Below are positions 54,417 to 63,499 of a stretch of DNA of 64,000 nucleotides, in pieces. The translations under genes were made by a program, and so were the position numbers. The notes beneath the pieces were generated by a model. The model was not told the DNA's origin. It did not search any database and saw nothing but the letters and a program-made list of their open reading frames with translations. The stretch lies in assembly GCA_017540175.1 (NCBI GenBank), contig JAFYBN010000054.1, forward strand, positions 44,390-108,389, given 5' to 3'. Each line of letters starts with the position of its first letter. Position 1 is the stretch's first letter. Source of the stretch: Clostridia bacterium. Lineage in GTDB: Bacteria; Bacillota; Clostridia; Oscillospirales; CAG-272.

Positions 54417-56297
54417 ATGTTTGACGTCGTTGTCGTCGGAGCCGGGCATGCGGGCATCGAAGCCGCGCTCGCCTGCGCCCGCACGGGGCTCGAGACCGCC
54501 CTCTTCACCCTGAACCTCGACGCCGTGGCGAATATGCCGTGCAATCCCTCGATCGGCGGGACGGGCAAGGGGCACCTTGTCTTTGAAATCGACGCGCTGG
54601 GCGGAGAAATGGGATATGCCGCCGACCGCGTCACCCTGCAGAGCCGCACCCTGAACGAAAGCAAGGGCGCGGCCGTGCGCTCGAAACGCGTTCAGGCGGA
54701 CCGCCGCGCGTATTCCGCGCTGATGAAGCATATCATCGAAAACACGCCCCGCCTCTCCCTCATTCAGGCGGAAGTGACGGAGATCATCACGGAAAACGAC
54801 GAAAAGGGAGACCCCCGGCTCGTCGGCGTGCGGACCTCCCCGCTGGGAGATTTCCCCTGCCGCGCCGCCGTGCTGTCGACCGGGACCTATCTCGGCGGGC
54901 TCACCCACGTCGGGGACGTCAGCCGGCGCTCCGGTCCGGACAATTCCCTCCCCGCCGAGGGGCTGACCGGATGCCTCAGCTCGCTCGGCGTTTGCCTAAT
55001 GCGTTTCAAAACCGGCACGCCCCCGCGAGTGCACCGGCGATCCATCGATTTTTCTCGGCTGGAGGAGCAGAAGGGCGAGGAATACATCACCCCGTTTTCC
55101 GCCCGCACCGATCCGGACAAGCTGAACGCCATCGAGCAGATCCCCTGCCATGTGGTTTACACCAATGCCGAGACCCACCGCGTCATCCGGGAAAATATCC
55201 ACCGCTCCCCGCTCTATTCCGGCAAGATCCACGGCACCGGTCCGCGCTACTGCCCGTCCATCGAGGACAAGGTCGTGCGCTTTGCCGACAAGGAGAGGCA
55301 CCAGCTCTTCGTGGAGCCGATGGGAAAGGACTGCGAGGAAATGTACCTCGGGGGATTTTCCTCCTCCCTCCCCGCCGACGTGCAGCAGGCGATGCTCCGC
55401 ACCCTGCCGGGATTTGAGGCCGCACAGATCATGCGCCCCGCCTACGCCATCGAATACGACTGCGTCGATCCGCTCGAGCTGCGCTCCACGCTCGGCTTCA
55501 AGAAGATCCGGGGGCTCTACGGCGCTGGTCAGTTCAACGGCACCTCCGGCTACGAGGAGGCGGCGGCGCAGGGACTGCTCGCCGGGCTGAACGCCTCGCT
55601 GTACGTGCGCGGCATGCCAGAGATCAGCCTGCCCCGGCATTCCTCCTATCTCGGGACCCTCGTGGACGACCTTGTCACGAAGGGGACGAACGAGCCCTAC
55701 CGCATCATGACCGGGCGGAGCGAATACCGCATCCTGCTGCGGCAGGACAATGCGGAAGAGCGCCTTTCGAAATACGCGTTCGACGCGGGGCTTCTCTCCG
55801 CGGAGCGATACGAGCGGACGCTGGAAAACACCCGCCTCGTGCGGGAAGAGATCGAACGGCTCTCCCGCGTGAACGTCGGCGCGTCCTCGGGGATCAACAC
55901 CATGCTCGAGGCGCGGGGGACCGCTCCCCTCTCGAGCGGGAGCACCCTTGCCGAGCTCATCCGCCGCCCGGAGCTGGATTACGACTGCACCGCGCCCTAC
56001 GACCCCGGCCGCCCCGCTCTGCCCCGCGCCCTGCGCGAGCGCGTCCGCACGGAGATCAAGTACGAGGGCTATATCCGGCACGAGGAGGAAGCGGTCGCGC
56101 GGCAGGCGAAGGCGGAGGCGAAAAAGCTCCCGCCCGACCTCGATTATTCCGCGATCCGCGGACTGCGGCTCGAGGCGGCGCAGAAGCTCGACCGCGTGAA
56201 GCCCCTCACCGTCGGTCAGGCCGCGCGCATCTCCGGCGTCAACCCCGCCGATATCTCCGTGCTCTTGATCTGGCTGGAGACGAAGAAGGGGGACTGA
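54417..56297 (+). CDS. mnmG: tRNA uridine-5-carboxymethylaminomethyl modification enzyme
   Basis: 626 residues from the ATG at 54417 (GGAGGAAAG ahead). FAD-binding [12 protein letters not shown] at the start, then [20 protein letters not shown], the GidA signatures [11 protein letters not shown] and RFKTGTPPR, and a C-terminal helical domain ([16 protein letters not shown]) that binds tRNA. With MnmE it modifies U34 of certain tRNAs. The mnmE gene is not nearby, and neither is rsmG, which often follows. A family B element begins 13 nt after its stop. Confidence 0.97.
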   Translation: MFDVVVVGAGHAGIEAALACARTGLETALFTLNLDAVANMPCNPSIGGTGKGHLVFEIDALGGEMGYAADRVTLQSRTLNESKGAAVRSKRVQADRRAYSALMKHIIENTPRLSLIQAEVTEIITENDEKGDPRLVGVRTSPLGDFPCRAAVLSTGTYLGGLTHVGDVSRRSGPDNSLPAEGLTGCLSSLGVCLMRFKTGTPPRVHRRSIDFSRLEEQKGEEYITPFSARTDPDKLNAIEQIPCHVVYTNAETHRVIRENIHRSPLYSGKIHGTGPRYCPSIEDKVVRFADKERHQLFVEPMGKDCEEMYLGGFSSSLPADVQQAMLRTLPGFEAAQIMRPAYAIEYDCVDPLELRSTLGFKKIRGLYGAGQFNGTSGYEEAAAQGLLAGLNASLYVRGMPEISLPRHSSYLGTLVDDLVTKGTNEPYRIMTGRSEYRILLRQDNAEERLSKYAFDAGLLSAERYERTLENTRLVREEIERLSRVNVGASSGINTMLEARGTAPLSSGSTLAELIRRPELDYDCTAPYDPGRPALPRALRERVRTEIKYEGYIRHEEEAVARQAKAEAKKLPPDLDYSAIRGLRLEAAQKLDRVKPLTVGQAARISGVNPADISVLLIWLETKKGD

Positions 56298-56310
56298 GAG
56301 TACGAAGGGG

Positions 56311-56372
56311 GAACGCGGCTTCTTTGTAAATGAAGCCCCGCGCAGTAAACTGCGCAGCAAGAAACTTTATAA
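56311..56372 (+). repeat. Family B structured element, copy 4 (after mnmG)
   Basis: GAACGC, stem GGCTTC/GAAGCC, second stem GCGCAG/CTGCGC, tail AGCAAGAAACTTTATAAAA. Confidence 0.85.
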
Positions 56373-56524
56373 AAGGGTGTCTTGTCCTCTCGATGTGCAG
56401 CTCGGGGTAACGTGCAGCGCTTATTCTTCCCGCTTGTTGGGCTAAGACCGGTTTGACAGCTCTCTTCTGTCCGGACCACACCGGGCTTTTCCGTATCCCA
56501 TCCGCTCATTTCGAAGGAGTTCCC

Positions 56525-57880
56525 ATGCAGATTTCCGAAAAAATCCGGGCGCTGGCGGCCGAAGCCGAGCGCGCCCTTTCTCCCATATTCGACGACATCA
56601 CCCGCATTTCGCGGGAAAACACCGAGCACACCCTCGACGCGTTCCGGGAGCTGCAGGTATCCGAGTCCCTGTTCGCGCCCTCGACGGGGTACGGCTACGG
56701 GGACGTCGGGCGCGACCGCATCGACGCGCTCGCCGCCGAGGTTTTCCGCGCGCCCGCGGGCTTCATGCGGCCCTCCCTGCTCTCCGGCACGCACACGCTG
56801 ACCGTCGCCCTGTTCGGCATCCTGCGCCCCGGCGACGTCATGCTTTCCGTAAGCGGCGTCCCCTACGACACCATCCTCCCGGTGATCGGCATCGACGCCG
56901 AAGGCATGCCGCTCAAATCCCCCTCCTCTTCACGGGCAGTCGCCACGGAGGGTTCTCTCGCCGATTTCGGGATCGAATTCCGCTCCGTTCCCCTGCTTTC
57001 GGAGACGGAAAGCGGAGATCCCATCGATTACCCCGCCGTGCGCCGCGCGATGGAGGAGATCGGACCCCGGCTCAAAATGATCTATATCCAGCGCTCGAAG
57101 GGCTACGCGGACCGGAAGACCCTGACCTGTGCCGAGATTCGCCGCGCCGCGTATTTCACGGCGAAATATGCCGCACAGCTCGGGCTGAAAAAGCCCGTCT
57201 TCCTGGCGGACAACTGCTACGGCGAGTTCACCGAGACGACGGAGCCGTGCTTTTTGCCCCCCGACGCGTCGGAGGAAGCCCCCGCCGACCTCATCGCGGG
57301 GTCCCTCATCAAGAATCCGGGCGGCGGCATGGCGGACGTGGGCGGCTACATCGTCGGGGACGCGGAATGCGTGCGCCTCTGCGGCAGCCGTCTGACCTCT
57401 CCCGGCGTGGGACTGGACGTCGGTGCGTCGCTCGGGCAGAACCGCAATCTCATCAAGGGGCTGTTCTACGCCCCGCACACCGTCGCCGAGGCGATGAAGA
57501 CCGCGCACTTCGCCGCGTATCTCTTCTCCTCCCCGCTCATCGGGCTGAGAGTCAAGCCCGCGTGGGACGAACGCCGGTCCGACATCGTGCAGACCGTCGA
57601 ATGCGCGACCCCGGAGGGGCTTTCCGCCTTCTGCCGCGGCATCCAGTCCGCCTCCCCCATCGACGCGCACGTCGTGCCGGAGGCGTGGGACATGCCGGGC
57701 TACGCCGACCCCGTCATCATGGCGGCGGGCGCGTTCACGGGCGGCTCGTCCATCGAGCTTTCCGCGGACGGTCCGATGCGCCCCCCCTATACCGCGTTCA
57801 TGCAGGGCGGATTGACCTTCGAAAGCGCCCGCCTCGCCGTCATGGCGGCCGCGGACGGGGTGCTGGGGGCGCGGATATAA
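56525..57880 (+). CDS. Methionine gamma-lyase-like PLP enzyme (aluminium-resistance protein family)
   Basis: 451 residues, ATG with AAGGAG. Matches the COG4100 family: TGYGYGDVGRDRID, SGTHTLTVALFGILRPGD, FLADNCYGEFTE and the PLP-lysine segment IAGSLIKNPGGGMADVGGYI near residue 263. These fold-type I enzymes are annotated as Cys/Met metabolism or aluminium-resistance proteins. The real reaction is not established, and a C-S lyase is the most likely. Cytoplasmic. The gene follows mnmG by 227 bp containing a family B element; another B element follows its own stop codon by 6 nt. Confidence 0.9.
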   Translation: MQISEKIRALAAEAERALSPIFDDITRISRENTEHTLDAFRELQVSESLFAPSTGYGYGDVGRDRIDALAAEVFRAPAGFMRPSLLSGTHTLTVALFGILRPGDVMLSVSGVPYDTILPVIGIDAEGMPLKSPSSSRAVATEGSLADFGIEFRSVPLLSETESGDPIDYPAVRRAMEEIGPRLKMIYIQRSKGYADRKTLTCAEIRRAAYFTAKYAAQLGLKKPVFLADNCYGEFTETTEPCFLPPDASEEAPADLIAGSLIKNPGGGMADVGGYIVGDAECVRLCGSRLTSPGVGLDVGASLGQNRNLIKGLFYAPHTVAEAMKTAHFAAYLFSSPLIGLRVKPAWDERRSDIVQTVECATPEGLSAFCRGIQSASPIDAHVVPEAWDMPGYADPVIMAAGAFTGGSSIELSADGPMRPPYTAFMQGGLTFESARLAVMAAADGVLGARI

Positions 57881-57886
57881 TGAGGG

Positions 57887-57952
57887 AAACGCGGCTTTCC
57901 CCGAAATGAAAGCTCGCGATGCTCCGCATCGTGGGCAAAGAACTTTCATACA
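57887..57952 (+). repeat. Family B structured element, copy 5
   Basis: AAACGC, stem GCTTTC/GAAAGC, second stem GATGC/GCATC, tail GGGCAAAGAACTTTCATAC. Immediately 3' of the methionine-gamma-lyase-like gene, same orientation. Confidence 0.85.
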
Positions 57953-58052
57953 ACCGGAACAGGCGAACCGCTCAAAGCGCGCCGAAAAGAAAAACAGGCC
58001 GATTTTCAGCCTGTTTTGTCTTTTTGTCTCGGGCTTTGCCCGGCGAGGGGAA

Positions 58053-58328
58053 TCACTCCTCTGCGACGGGAGCTTCCTCGCAGCAGCAGACGGGGTCTTC
58101 CTCTTCGTCTTCCTCACAGCAGCAGATCGGCTCGAAATCCTTGTCCTCTTCATCGGCGAAGTAATCGTCCTCGCCGTTGTCCTCCGCGCTGTCGCAGTCG
58201 AACGTGACCTGGAAGTATTTCTTGAAGAGGGTGTAAGCGACCGCCGCGATCGCGGCAACGCTGACCGCCGCGCCGATGATAACGAACACAATCTTTAAGA
58301 ATTCTCCCGCGCGTCTTCCGTCTTTCAT
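58053..58328 (-). CDS. Small membrane protein with CCC clusters in an acidic tail
   Basis: 91 residues from the second ATG (58328), which stands 7 nt after GGAGG; the first ATG is too close to that site. Membrane helix FLKIVFVIIGAAVSVAAIAA near residues 10-30, then VAYTLFKKYF. The tail is strongly acidic with CCC twice (ICCCEEDEEEDPVCCCEE). The two cysteine triplets could bind metal or carry acylation. No family recognised. Single gene between the PLP enzyme (convergent) and the sigma factor gene. Confidence 0.75.
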   Translation of the reverse strand: MKDGRRAGEFLKIVFVIIGAAVSVAAIAAVAYTLFKKYFQVTFDCDSAEDNGEDDYFADEEDKDFEPICCCEEDEEEDPVCCCEEAPVAEE

Positions 58329-58490
58329 AACCATACCTCCGTCATTCTGAGAGATCGCGGGTCATCCCGCACTTATAGTATAGCAGAAAAATCCGAAATT
58401 GCAAGAGGGAAAACATGAAAACTTGCTGAAAAGCACGGGAAGTTTCGCGCCCCTTCGCAGAGAATCCCCAAAGGTCCCTCAAAAAGCCCG

Positions 58491-60131
58491 TCAGCGGATC
58501 GTAAAGAGCCCGAGCCGGTCCGCCCGCACCCGGGAGGCGTCCAGCCAGCCGCGCGCGAGCGCTTCGCCGAGCAGGGCGCCGTTGAAGCGGGACAGCTCGA
58601 AGCAGCAAAGCCCGATCTGATGCTCGTCGTTTTTGAGGGCTTCGCGGGCCTCGCCGATGATGCTCTCCCGGATGAATTCTCCGTGCCGCCGCACCATGGC
58701 GCGGACGACCTCCGCCTTTTCCTTCACGACCTCCTCCTGCTCGGGCGTCAGGGCCATGCCGTCGCCGAGCAGCACGAGCAGGGCGGGGCGCGGACCGTCG
58801 GGCGTCAGCTCGAGGTACCCGGCGCGGGCAAGTTTTTCGAGCAGGGCGGGGGGCGCGTCGGGCGTTTTTCCGTCGATCACGGCATGCACGACTGCCGCCT
58901 CCCCGTCGTCCAGCCAGAAATCCTCGAGCACGGAGCCCCCGTACCCGATCCCGGGGACGTCGAAGACATACCGCTCGAATTCGCCGAGCATGCCCTTATG
59001 ACGGTTGAGTCCCACCCGCCAGTGCGAAACATAGGAGGGCTTTTCCACGCCTCCCTCCTCCCATCCGATCACGTCCCACGCGCCGCCGTCCGGACGCCTC
59101 GTCTGCCTGTGGAGATCATCCCCGTTGTTCATGGCGGAGTATTTCAGCCAGAACATCTTCATCATGAGGAGCGTCCAGCGGATCTCTTCCTCCGTCTGGG
59201 TCCCCGTATGCCAGTGTCCGCCGTTTTCGCGCCAGCAGCCGATCTCATATTCCACAGCGCCCGAGACCGCCTCGAACAGGGCGGGCGTGATGCGGGCAAG
59301 GTCCTCATAGATCGCCCGCTGCGCGTTCCGGCTCACGATGAAGACATTCGTCTCGTACTTGCTGTCACAGAACCGCATGAGGGAGGCGTCCGTGAGCCGG
59401 GCGAGCTCCTCCTCCATATAGGGCAGGGCGACCCCGAGCTCCACGGACAGCTCCTGCGCGGTGGAGGGCGTGCGGTACGCCGCAAGCAGGATGTTGCGCG
59501 TGAGCAGGTGGTCGAGGGAGAACAGCGTGTGATCCCATCCGTAGGTTTCGAACGCGACGTTCTCCGGCTTATAGCTCAGAATTCCGAATTCTCTTGCCAT
59601 AGTCATTCCTTCTTTCAAAATATTGCGGGCGCGGAAGAGCTTCGCCTTGACCGTGCCTTCCGGCATGCCGAGCATGGCGGCGATATCCTTCACCTTCCGG
59701 TCCTCGAGATAGAACGCGACGACGATCTTCCGGTAATCGGACGCGATGAACGCAAGCTCCCGCCTGAGCAGGGACTCCTCCTCATGCCTCAGAAGAGCCT
59801 CCTCGGGCGTGTCCTCGTCGGAAATCCCCTCCGGCACGCTCTCGCACGGGCCCGCACCGAATCGTTCGCGCCGCTTTTCGCGCTCGCGCGCCCAGCGATT
59901 CCACCGGTTCTGCGCAACCGCCCAGACCCACGCCGGGAAATTCCGCGGGACGATCCCGGACGAAAGCGCGGCGAGGATGTTCACCGTCACGTCCGACGAG
60001 AGATCCTCCGCCTCGGTCGGGTCGCCCGTTTTGCGCAGGCAGAAATAAAAGACCTTCTCGAGATATTCCTCGGCGTAAAGCCGCGCGAGAGACTCGCGCC
60101 GCGCGAGAGACTCGCGTGATTCCTGATTCAT
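58491..60131 (-). CDS. Sigma-70-family (ECF-like) factor with long C-terminal extension
   Basis: 546 residues, ATG with AAAGGAGG. Residues 15-95 are sigma region 2 (YAEEYLEKVFYFCLRKTGDP, AEDLSSDV, then NFPAWVWAVAQNRWNRWA). About 125-180 are region 4, with the helix-turn-helix VKDIAAMLGMPEGTVKAKLF. Typical ECF sigmas end near 190. Here another 360 residues follow, starting with a winged-helix-like part (TAQELSVELGVALPYMEEEL) and continuing with a mixed domain containing many Trp and Gly (WHTGTQTEEEIRWTLLMMKM). The extension may sense a signal or replace an anti-sigma factor. No anti-sigma gene is adjacent. Confidence 0.85.
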   Translation of the reverse strand: MNQESRESLARRESLARLYAEEYLEKVFYFCLRKTGDPTEAEDLSSDVTVNILAALSSGIVPRNFPAWVWAVAQNRWNRWAREREKRRERFGAGPCESVPEGISDEDTPEEALLRHEEESLLRRELAFIASDYRKIVVAFYLEDRKVKDIAAMLGMPEGTVKAKLFRARNILKEGMTMAREFGILSYKPENVAFETYGWDHTLFSLDHLLTRNILLAAYRTPSTAQELSVELGVALPYMEEELARLTDASLMRFCDSKYETNVFIVSRNAQRAIYEDLARITPALFEAVSGAVEYEIGCWRENGGHWHTGTQTEEEIRWTLLMMKMFWLKYSAMNNGDDLHRQTRRPDGGAWDVIGWEEGGVEKPSYVSHWRVGLNRHKGMLGEFERYVFDVPGIGYGGSVLEDFWLDDGEAAVVHAVIDGKTPDAPPALLEKLARAGYLELTPDGPRPALLVLLGDGMALTPEQEEVVKEKAEVVRAMVRRHGEFIRESIIGEAREALKNDEHQIGLCCFELSRFNGALLGEALARGWLDASRVRADRLGLFTIR

Positions 60132-60251
60132 ATCGCCGCCTCCTTTCGAAGAACAGAGCCGCGTCGGCCGCCGCGGACGGTTCCGCTATAATAGTGTCCT
60201 CTGATCCGCTTCGGTTGCGCCCGCCCCCCGGATTTCTCCCCGTTTCGGCAG

Positions 60252-60279
60252 AAAAAACCCGGAAACGAGCGTTTCCGGG
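60252..60279 (-). terminator. Intrinsic terminator of the ECF S-component gene
   Basis: CCCGGAAAC/GTTTCCGGG stem (60258-60266, 60271-60279). On the minus strand it is followed by six U, 18 nt past the stop codon. Confidence 0.93.
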
Positions 60280-60296
60280 CAGGATGGGATCGTTTG

Positions 60297-60902
60297 TCAG
60301 CGGTTCTTTTTCCTGTAATTCTCCACCGCGAGCACGATCGGCGGAACGATGGCAAGGTGGATGAGAATGCCGATCCAGGTGTTCACGAACTGCTGGCCGA
60401 GCAGAACGAAGAAGCCCTTGCCCGCCATATTGTCCAGCATCTTTGCGCCGACGAGGCAGAACGCGATCCGCCCAAGCAGCATCGAGACGACGAGGGAGAC
60501 GTAAACAAACGGGATCTTCTTCGGCAGAAGCCTGTGCATCAGCCCCGCCGCGAAGCCGTAGACCGCAAGCTCGAACGCCATGCACACCGCCATCGGCGGA
60601 GGGGGCATCCCCACGATCACCGAGCGGAGAAGCGGAGCGCAGAAGCCCATCGCGGCTCCCCAGCCCGGTCCGCAGATGAAGCCGCAGAGGAAGGCGGGGA
60701 TGTGCATGGGCGAGAGCGCCGTGGCGATCTGCTGGTTGTTCGCCGTCAGGAACGGAAGAAGGAACGCCAGCGCGAGAAAGAGCGCCGCGTAAACCATCGT
60801 GCGCAGCTCCTCGCGGGATTTGAACCTGTTTTTCTTCGCGTCGATCGCGGAGGCCTTTTTCGCCTTCTCCGCCATTTCCCTGTTCTTGTTCTTTTTGCTC
60901 AT
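60297..60902 (-). CDS. ECF transporter S component (vitamin-type)
   Basis: 201 residues from the ATG at 60902 (GAGGT ahead). A basic N-terminus (KKNKNREMAEKAKKA) precedes about six membrane helices (TMVYAALFLALAFLLPFL and others). The segment ALSPMHIPAFLCGFICGPGW followed by APLLRSVIVGMPP is typical of energy-coupling-factor substrate-binding subunits. These capture a vitamin or similar nutrient and use a shared EcfAAT module coded elsewhere. The ligand cannot be told from sequence. The leader contains an attenuator-like hairpin. Confidence 0.88.
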   Translation of the reverse strand: MSKKNKNREMAEKAKKASAIDAKKNRFKSREELRTMVYAALFLALAFLLPFLTANNQQIATALSPMHIPAFLCGFICGPGWGAAMGFCAPLLRSVIVGMPPPPMAVCMAFELAVYGFAAGLMHRLLPKKIPFVYVSLVVSMLLGRIAFCLVGAKMLDNMAGKGFFVLLGQQFVNTWIGILIHLAIVPPIVLAVENYRKKNR

Positions 60903-60938
60903 GGAAATACCTCGTTTCATGGATGCACGGATACGGAA

Positions 60939-60981
60939 AAGCGGACAACGGGGCGTCCGTGAGACGTCCTTCTGTCCGCTT
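60939..60981 (-). promoter_or_regulatory. Attenuator-like hairpin in the ECF S-component leader
   Basis: On the minus strand AAGCGGACA/TGTCCGCTT (9 bp) followed by TTCC. The stem lies between the promoter and the start codon. No known riboswitch consensus recognised. Confidence 0.45.
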
Positions 60982-61001
60982 CGTGCCGACCGATTGATCC
61001 G

Positions 61002-61030
61002 ATTATATCATGCGCCGCGGACTTTGTCAA
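61002..61030 (-). promoter_or_regulatory. Consensus promoter of the ECF S-component gene
   Basis: Minus strand TTGACA (61025-61030), 17 bp, TATAAT (61002-61007), 100 nt before the start codon. Confidence 0.85.
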
Positions 61031-61048
61031 TACGGCGCGCTTTGTTTT

Positions 61049-62170
61049 TCATCTCCCGCCCGTTCGTTCGAAAATCTGCTGCCACTTCCGGAACGCGGTC
61101 GGGACGGCGTACTGCCCGCGCATCTCCTCCGCCGTCGCCGCCGCCCAGCCCTCGGGCAGCCGCGGCACGTCGGACAGCGTGATCTCCGCGCCCGTCATGC
61201 GCCACTCCACATGCGTGAAGAGATGCTTCGCGCCGCCGAGCTCCTGCGTGGACCGAACCTCTGCGCCGCCGAGGAGCGCGGTCAGTTCCCCCGCGGCGTC
61301 CGGGGCGGAAAGTTTTCCCGTGAAATTCGGAAATTCCCACATCCCTCCGAGCAGTCCCCCGTCCGGTCTGCGCCGCACAAGCACCCTGTCCCCGCAGCGC
61401 ACGAGGACGACCGTGAGCTCTTCGATCCGGCGCTCTTTTTTCGGCGAGCGAACGGGCAGGCGGTGGGCTTCCCCTCTTTTCCGCGCCTCGCAGAACGCGG
61501 CGAGGGGGCAGAGTCCGCATTTCGGAGCGCCGCTTGGCAGACAGACGACCTCGCCGAGCTCCATAAGTCCTTCGGTCAAGAGCCCTGCGTCGGGGCCGCT
61601 CGGATAAACGGCCCTCAGCGCGTCCGCAGCCGTTTTCCGCGTCCGCGGATCGGCGACATCCTCCCCCCACGCCGAGACGCGGGCGAGCAGGCGCAGCACG
61701 TTGCCGTCGACCGCGGGCTCGGGGAGCCCGAACGCGATCGACGCGATCGCCCCCGCGGTGTAGTCTCCCACGCCGGGGAGGGCACGCAGCGCCGTGTGAT
61801 CCGCGGGCAGCGCCCCGCCGTATTTCTCCGCCACGAGCCCGGCGGCCTTTTTCAGATTCCGCGCGCGGGAATAATACCCGAGCCCTTCCCAGAGCTTGAG
61901 GAGCCTTCCCTCATCCGCCTCCGCAAGGGCGGGGATGTCCGGGAACGCTTCGAGAAAGCGGAAATAATAGGGGATCACCGCCTCGATCCGGGTCTGCTGG
62001 AGCATGATCTCGGAGAGCCAGACATGGTACGGCGTCGGGGAATCCCGCCACGGAAGCGGGCGTCCGGCTCGGGAAAACCAGTCCGTGACGAGCGGGACGA
62101 GGGCTGAGGGGAGGGAGAGCGCTTCCATGCTCCCCGGTTCTGTCTGAATCATCCGGTCTTTTTTTGCCAT
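61049..62170 (-). CDS. mutY: A/G-specific adenine glycosylase
   Basis: 373 residues from the ATG at 62170. LPWRDSPTPYHVWLSEIMLQ opens the domain (catalytic Glu in SEIMLQQTR). The helix-hairpin-helix is LPGVGDYTAGAIAS with catalytic Asp in AVDGNV, and the [4Fe-4S] loop reads C-x7-C-x2-C-x5-C, one residue longer in the first gap than usual. The C-terminal NUDIX-like domain (VVLVRCGDRVLVRRRPDGGL) recognises 8-oxoG. It removes A opposite 8-oxoG. Alone in its operon, with a promoter of its own. Confidence 0.95.
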   Translation of the reverse strand: MAKKDRMIQTEPGSMEALSLPSALVPLVTDWFSRAGRPLPWRDSPTPYHVWLSEIMLQQTRIEAVIPYYFRFLEAFPDIPALAEADEGRLLKLWEGLGYYSRARNLKKAAGLVAEKYGGALPADHTALRALPGVGDYTAGAIASIAFGLPEPAVDGNVLRLLARVSAWGEDVADPRTRKTAADALRAVYPSGPDAGLLTEGLMELGEVVCLPSGAPKCGLCPLAAFCEARKRGEAHRLPVRSPKKERRIEELTVVLVRCGDRVLVRRRPDGGLLGGMWEFPNFTGKLSAPDAAGELTALLGGAEVRSTQELGGAKHLFTHVEWRMTGAEITLSDVPRLPEGWAAATAEEMRGQYAVPTAFRKWQQIFERTGGR

Positions 62171-62192
62171 ATCGTCACACCGCCTTTTTTCC

Positions 62193-62221
62193 ACTATACC
62201 ACATCGAACGCGATTTGTCAA
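62193..62221 (-). promoter_or_regulatory. Predicted promoter of mutY
   Basis: Minus strand TTGACA (62216-62221), 17 bp, TATAGT (62193-62198), 23 nt before the start. Confidence 0.75.
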
Positions 62222-62308
62222 TGATCCGCTCCGCTCCGGGACCTTCTCCGCGCCGGCATTTTCCAACCATCCGGCGATTTTTTTGATTCCGAATCTCCAA
62301 ACGCTCTC

Positions 62309-62337
62309 TTTACAACCGCGCTGAAATCCGGTACAAT
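62309..62337 (+). promoter_or_regulatory. Predicted promoter of the XRE regulator gene
   Basis: TTTACA (62309-62314), 17 bp, TACAAT (62332-62337), 44 nt before the start. It is divergent from mutY. Confidence 0.7.
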
Positions 62338-62380
62338 GAAGTCAGATCCGGATCGATATCACAGAGAACAGGAGAACGAC

Positions 62381-63202
62381 ATGGAAATCGGAAAAAACAT
62401 CGCGAAATACCGCAGGGCGAAGGGGTGGACGCAGGAGGAGCTTGGACAGCGGCTCGGCGTGACGAATCAGGCGGTGTCGAAATGGGAATCCCAGACCTCG
62501 ATGCCGGATATTTCCCTCCTCCCCTCCCTGACGCGCGCACTCGGAATCTCGTTTGAAGCTCTGTACGGCATGGACGAGCCGACCCCGGAGAGGATCCCCC
62601 CGGACGAGTTTCCCGAAAGGGCGTATGACGCGCTTCACGAGGCTTTCCGGCGGCTCTGGAATCCTGCGTGGTACGGCAGCTGGAAGAAAAGAAACATCGA
62701 TCTTTACCAAAAACTGGAAGAAGGCTGGCGATTCACCTGCGTATCCGACACCTGCGGCGCAGTCGAGGCGGCGGGCGCGTTTGCCTACATCGACCGGGCG
62801 TACAAAAAAGAGGGCAGCGAGGCGATTTTCTCAAGCGACCGCTGTGCCTCGGCTCTGAGGAAATTGGCGGACAAAAACGTGCGAAAGGTACTGGCTTACG
62901 AGTATGCGGCCGCCATGAAGGGGGACAACTTTTCGAGCCGCCCGTTTACCATGACGGAAATCATGACGGAGTGCGGGCTTTGTGAGGAAGAAACCGAGGA
63001 CACGATCGGGATCCTCCTTCAATTTGAGATCAACGAGAAAGAATCCATGCCCGGCGAGGGCACAAGGTACTTCCTCCGCAGTCCCGGCTGCCTCGGCGCA
63101 TTGTCCGTGTTTCACGCGGCGGAGCTTCTCGCGTCCGATCATATGTGGTACGCCGTCCGCGACAGGCAGGTGACAGCGGACAGCAGCTTTATCGGCGAAT
63201 AA
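62381..63202 (+). CDS. XRE-family helix-turn-helix regulator
   Basis: 273 residues from the ATG at 62381 (GGAG ahead). N-terminal HTH_3: IGKNIAKYRRAKGWTQEELG, then VTNQAVSKWESQTSMPDISL. The 200-residue C-terminal part has regular helices (DALHEAFRRLWNPAWYGSW; MTEIMTECGLCEEETEDTIG) and a second winged-helix-like segment, but no sensor family recognised. Similar two-part regulators in Clostridia control small neighbouring operons or themselves. The target is unknown here. Confidence 0.88.
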   Translation: MEIGKNIAKYRRAKGWTQEELGQRLGVTNQAVSKWESQTSMPDISLLPSLTRALGISFEALYGMDEPTPERIPPDEFPERAYDALHEAFRRLWNPAWYGSWKKRNIDLYQKLEEGWRFTCVSDTCGAVEAAGAFAYIDRAYKKEGSEAIFSSDRCASALRKLADKNVRKVLAYEYAAAMKGDNFSSRPFTMTEIMTECGLCEEETEDTIGILLQFEINEKESMPGEGTRYFLRSPGCLGALSVFHAAELLASDHMWYAVRDRQVTADSSFIGE

Positions 63203-63208
63203 CGAAAA

Positions 63209-63464
63209 GGGGTTGTCGCATTAACTCCAGAAAATGGAGAAATGCGACAGCCCGCTTGCTTTTCAGGGTCGGCAACCGTCCTTTTTCTCCTTTATCGGAG
63301 GAGCCGGTTCAGCAAGCTGAACCCAAAAGGACCAAAAAGAGGAACTCTTTCAAAGTCTTGGGTGTTCCGAGGTCTGCGGACCTCGGGTCAGGGCTTTGCC
63401 CCGACACCCCACCACCTTTTGAAAAAGGTGGACGAAAACTTTTGGAATTATTTGCGACAGCCCC
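63209..63464. repeat. Family A structured element, copy 3 (with terminal inverted repeats)
   Basis: Ends GGGGTTGTCGCA (63209-63220) and, inverted, GGGGCTGTCGCA (63453-63464), 11 of 12 matching. Internal stems: TGTCGCAT/ATGCGACA, GTCCTTTT/AAAAGGAC (63278, 63325), GGTTCAGC/GCTGAACC, AAAGAG/CTCTTT, CCGAGGTC-TGCG-GACCTCGG (the inner hairpin of copies 1 and 2 is cleanly missing), GGGC/GCCC, CCACCTTTT/AAAAGGTGG. No clear target duplication. Confidence 0.93.
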
Positions 63465-63499
63465 CTTTCCATTGCACGCAGCCCTGAACTGCACGCACC

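Noticed and set aside
56440-56524. TTGACA at 56453 as promoter for the methionine-gamma-lyase-like gene
   Set aside because: No acceptable -10 sequence lies 16-18 bp downstream.
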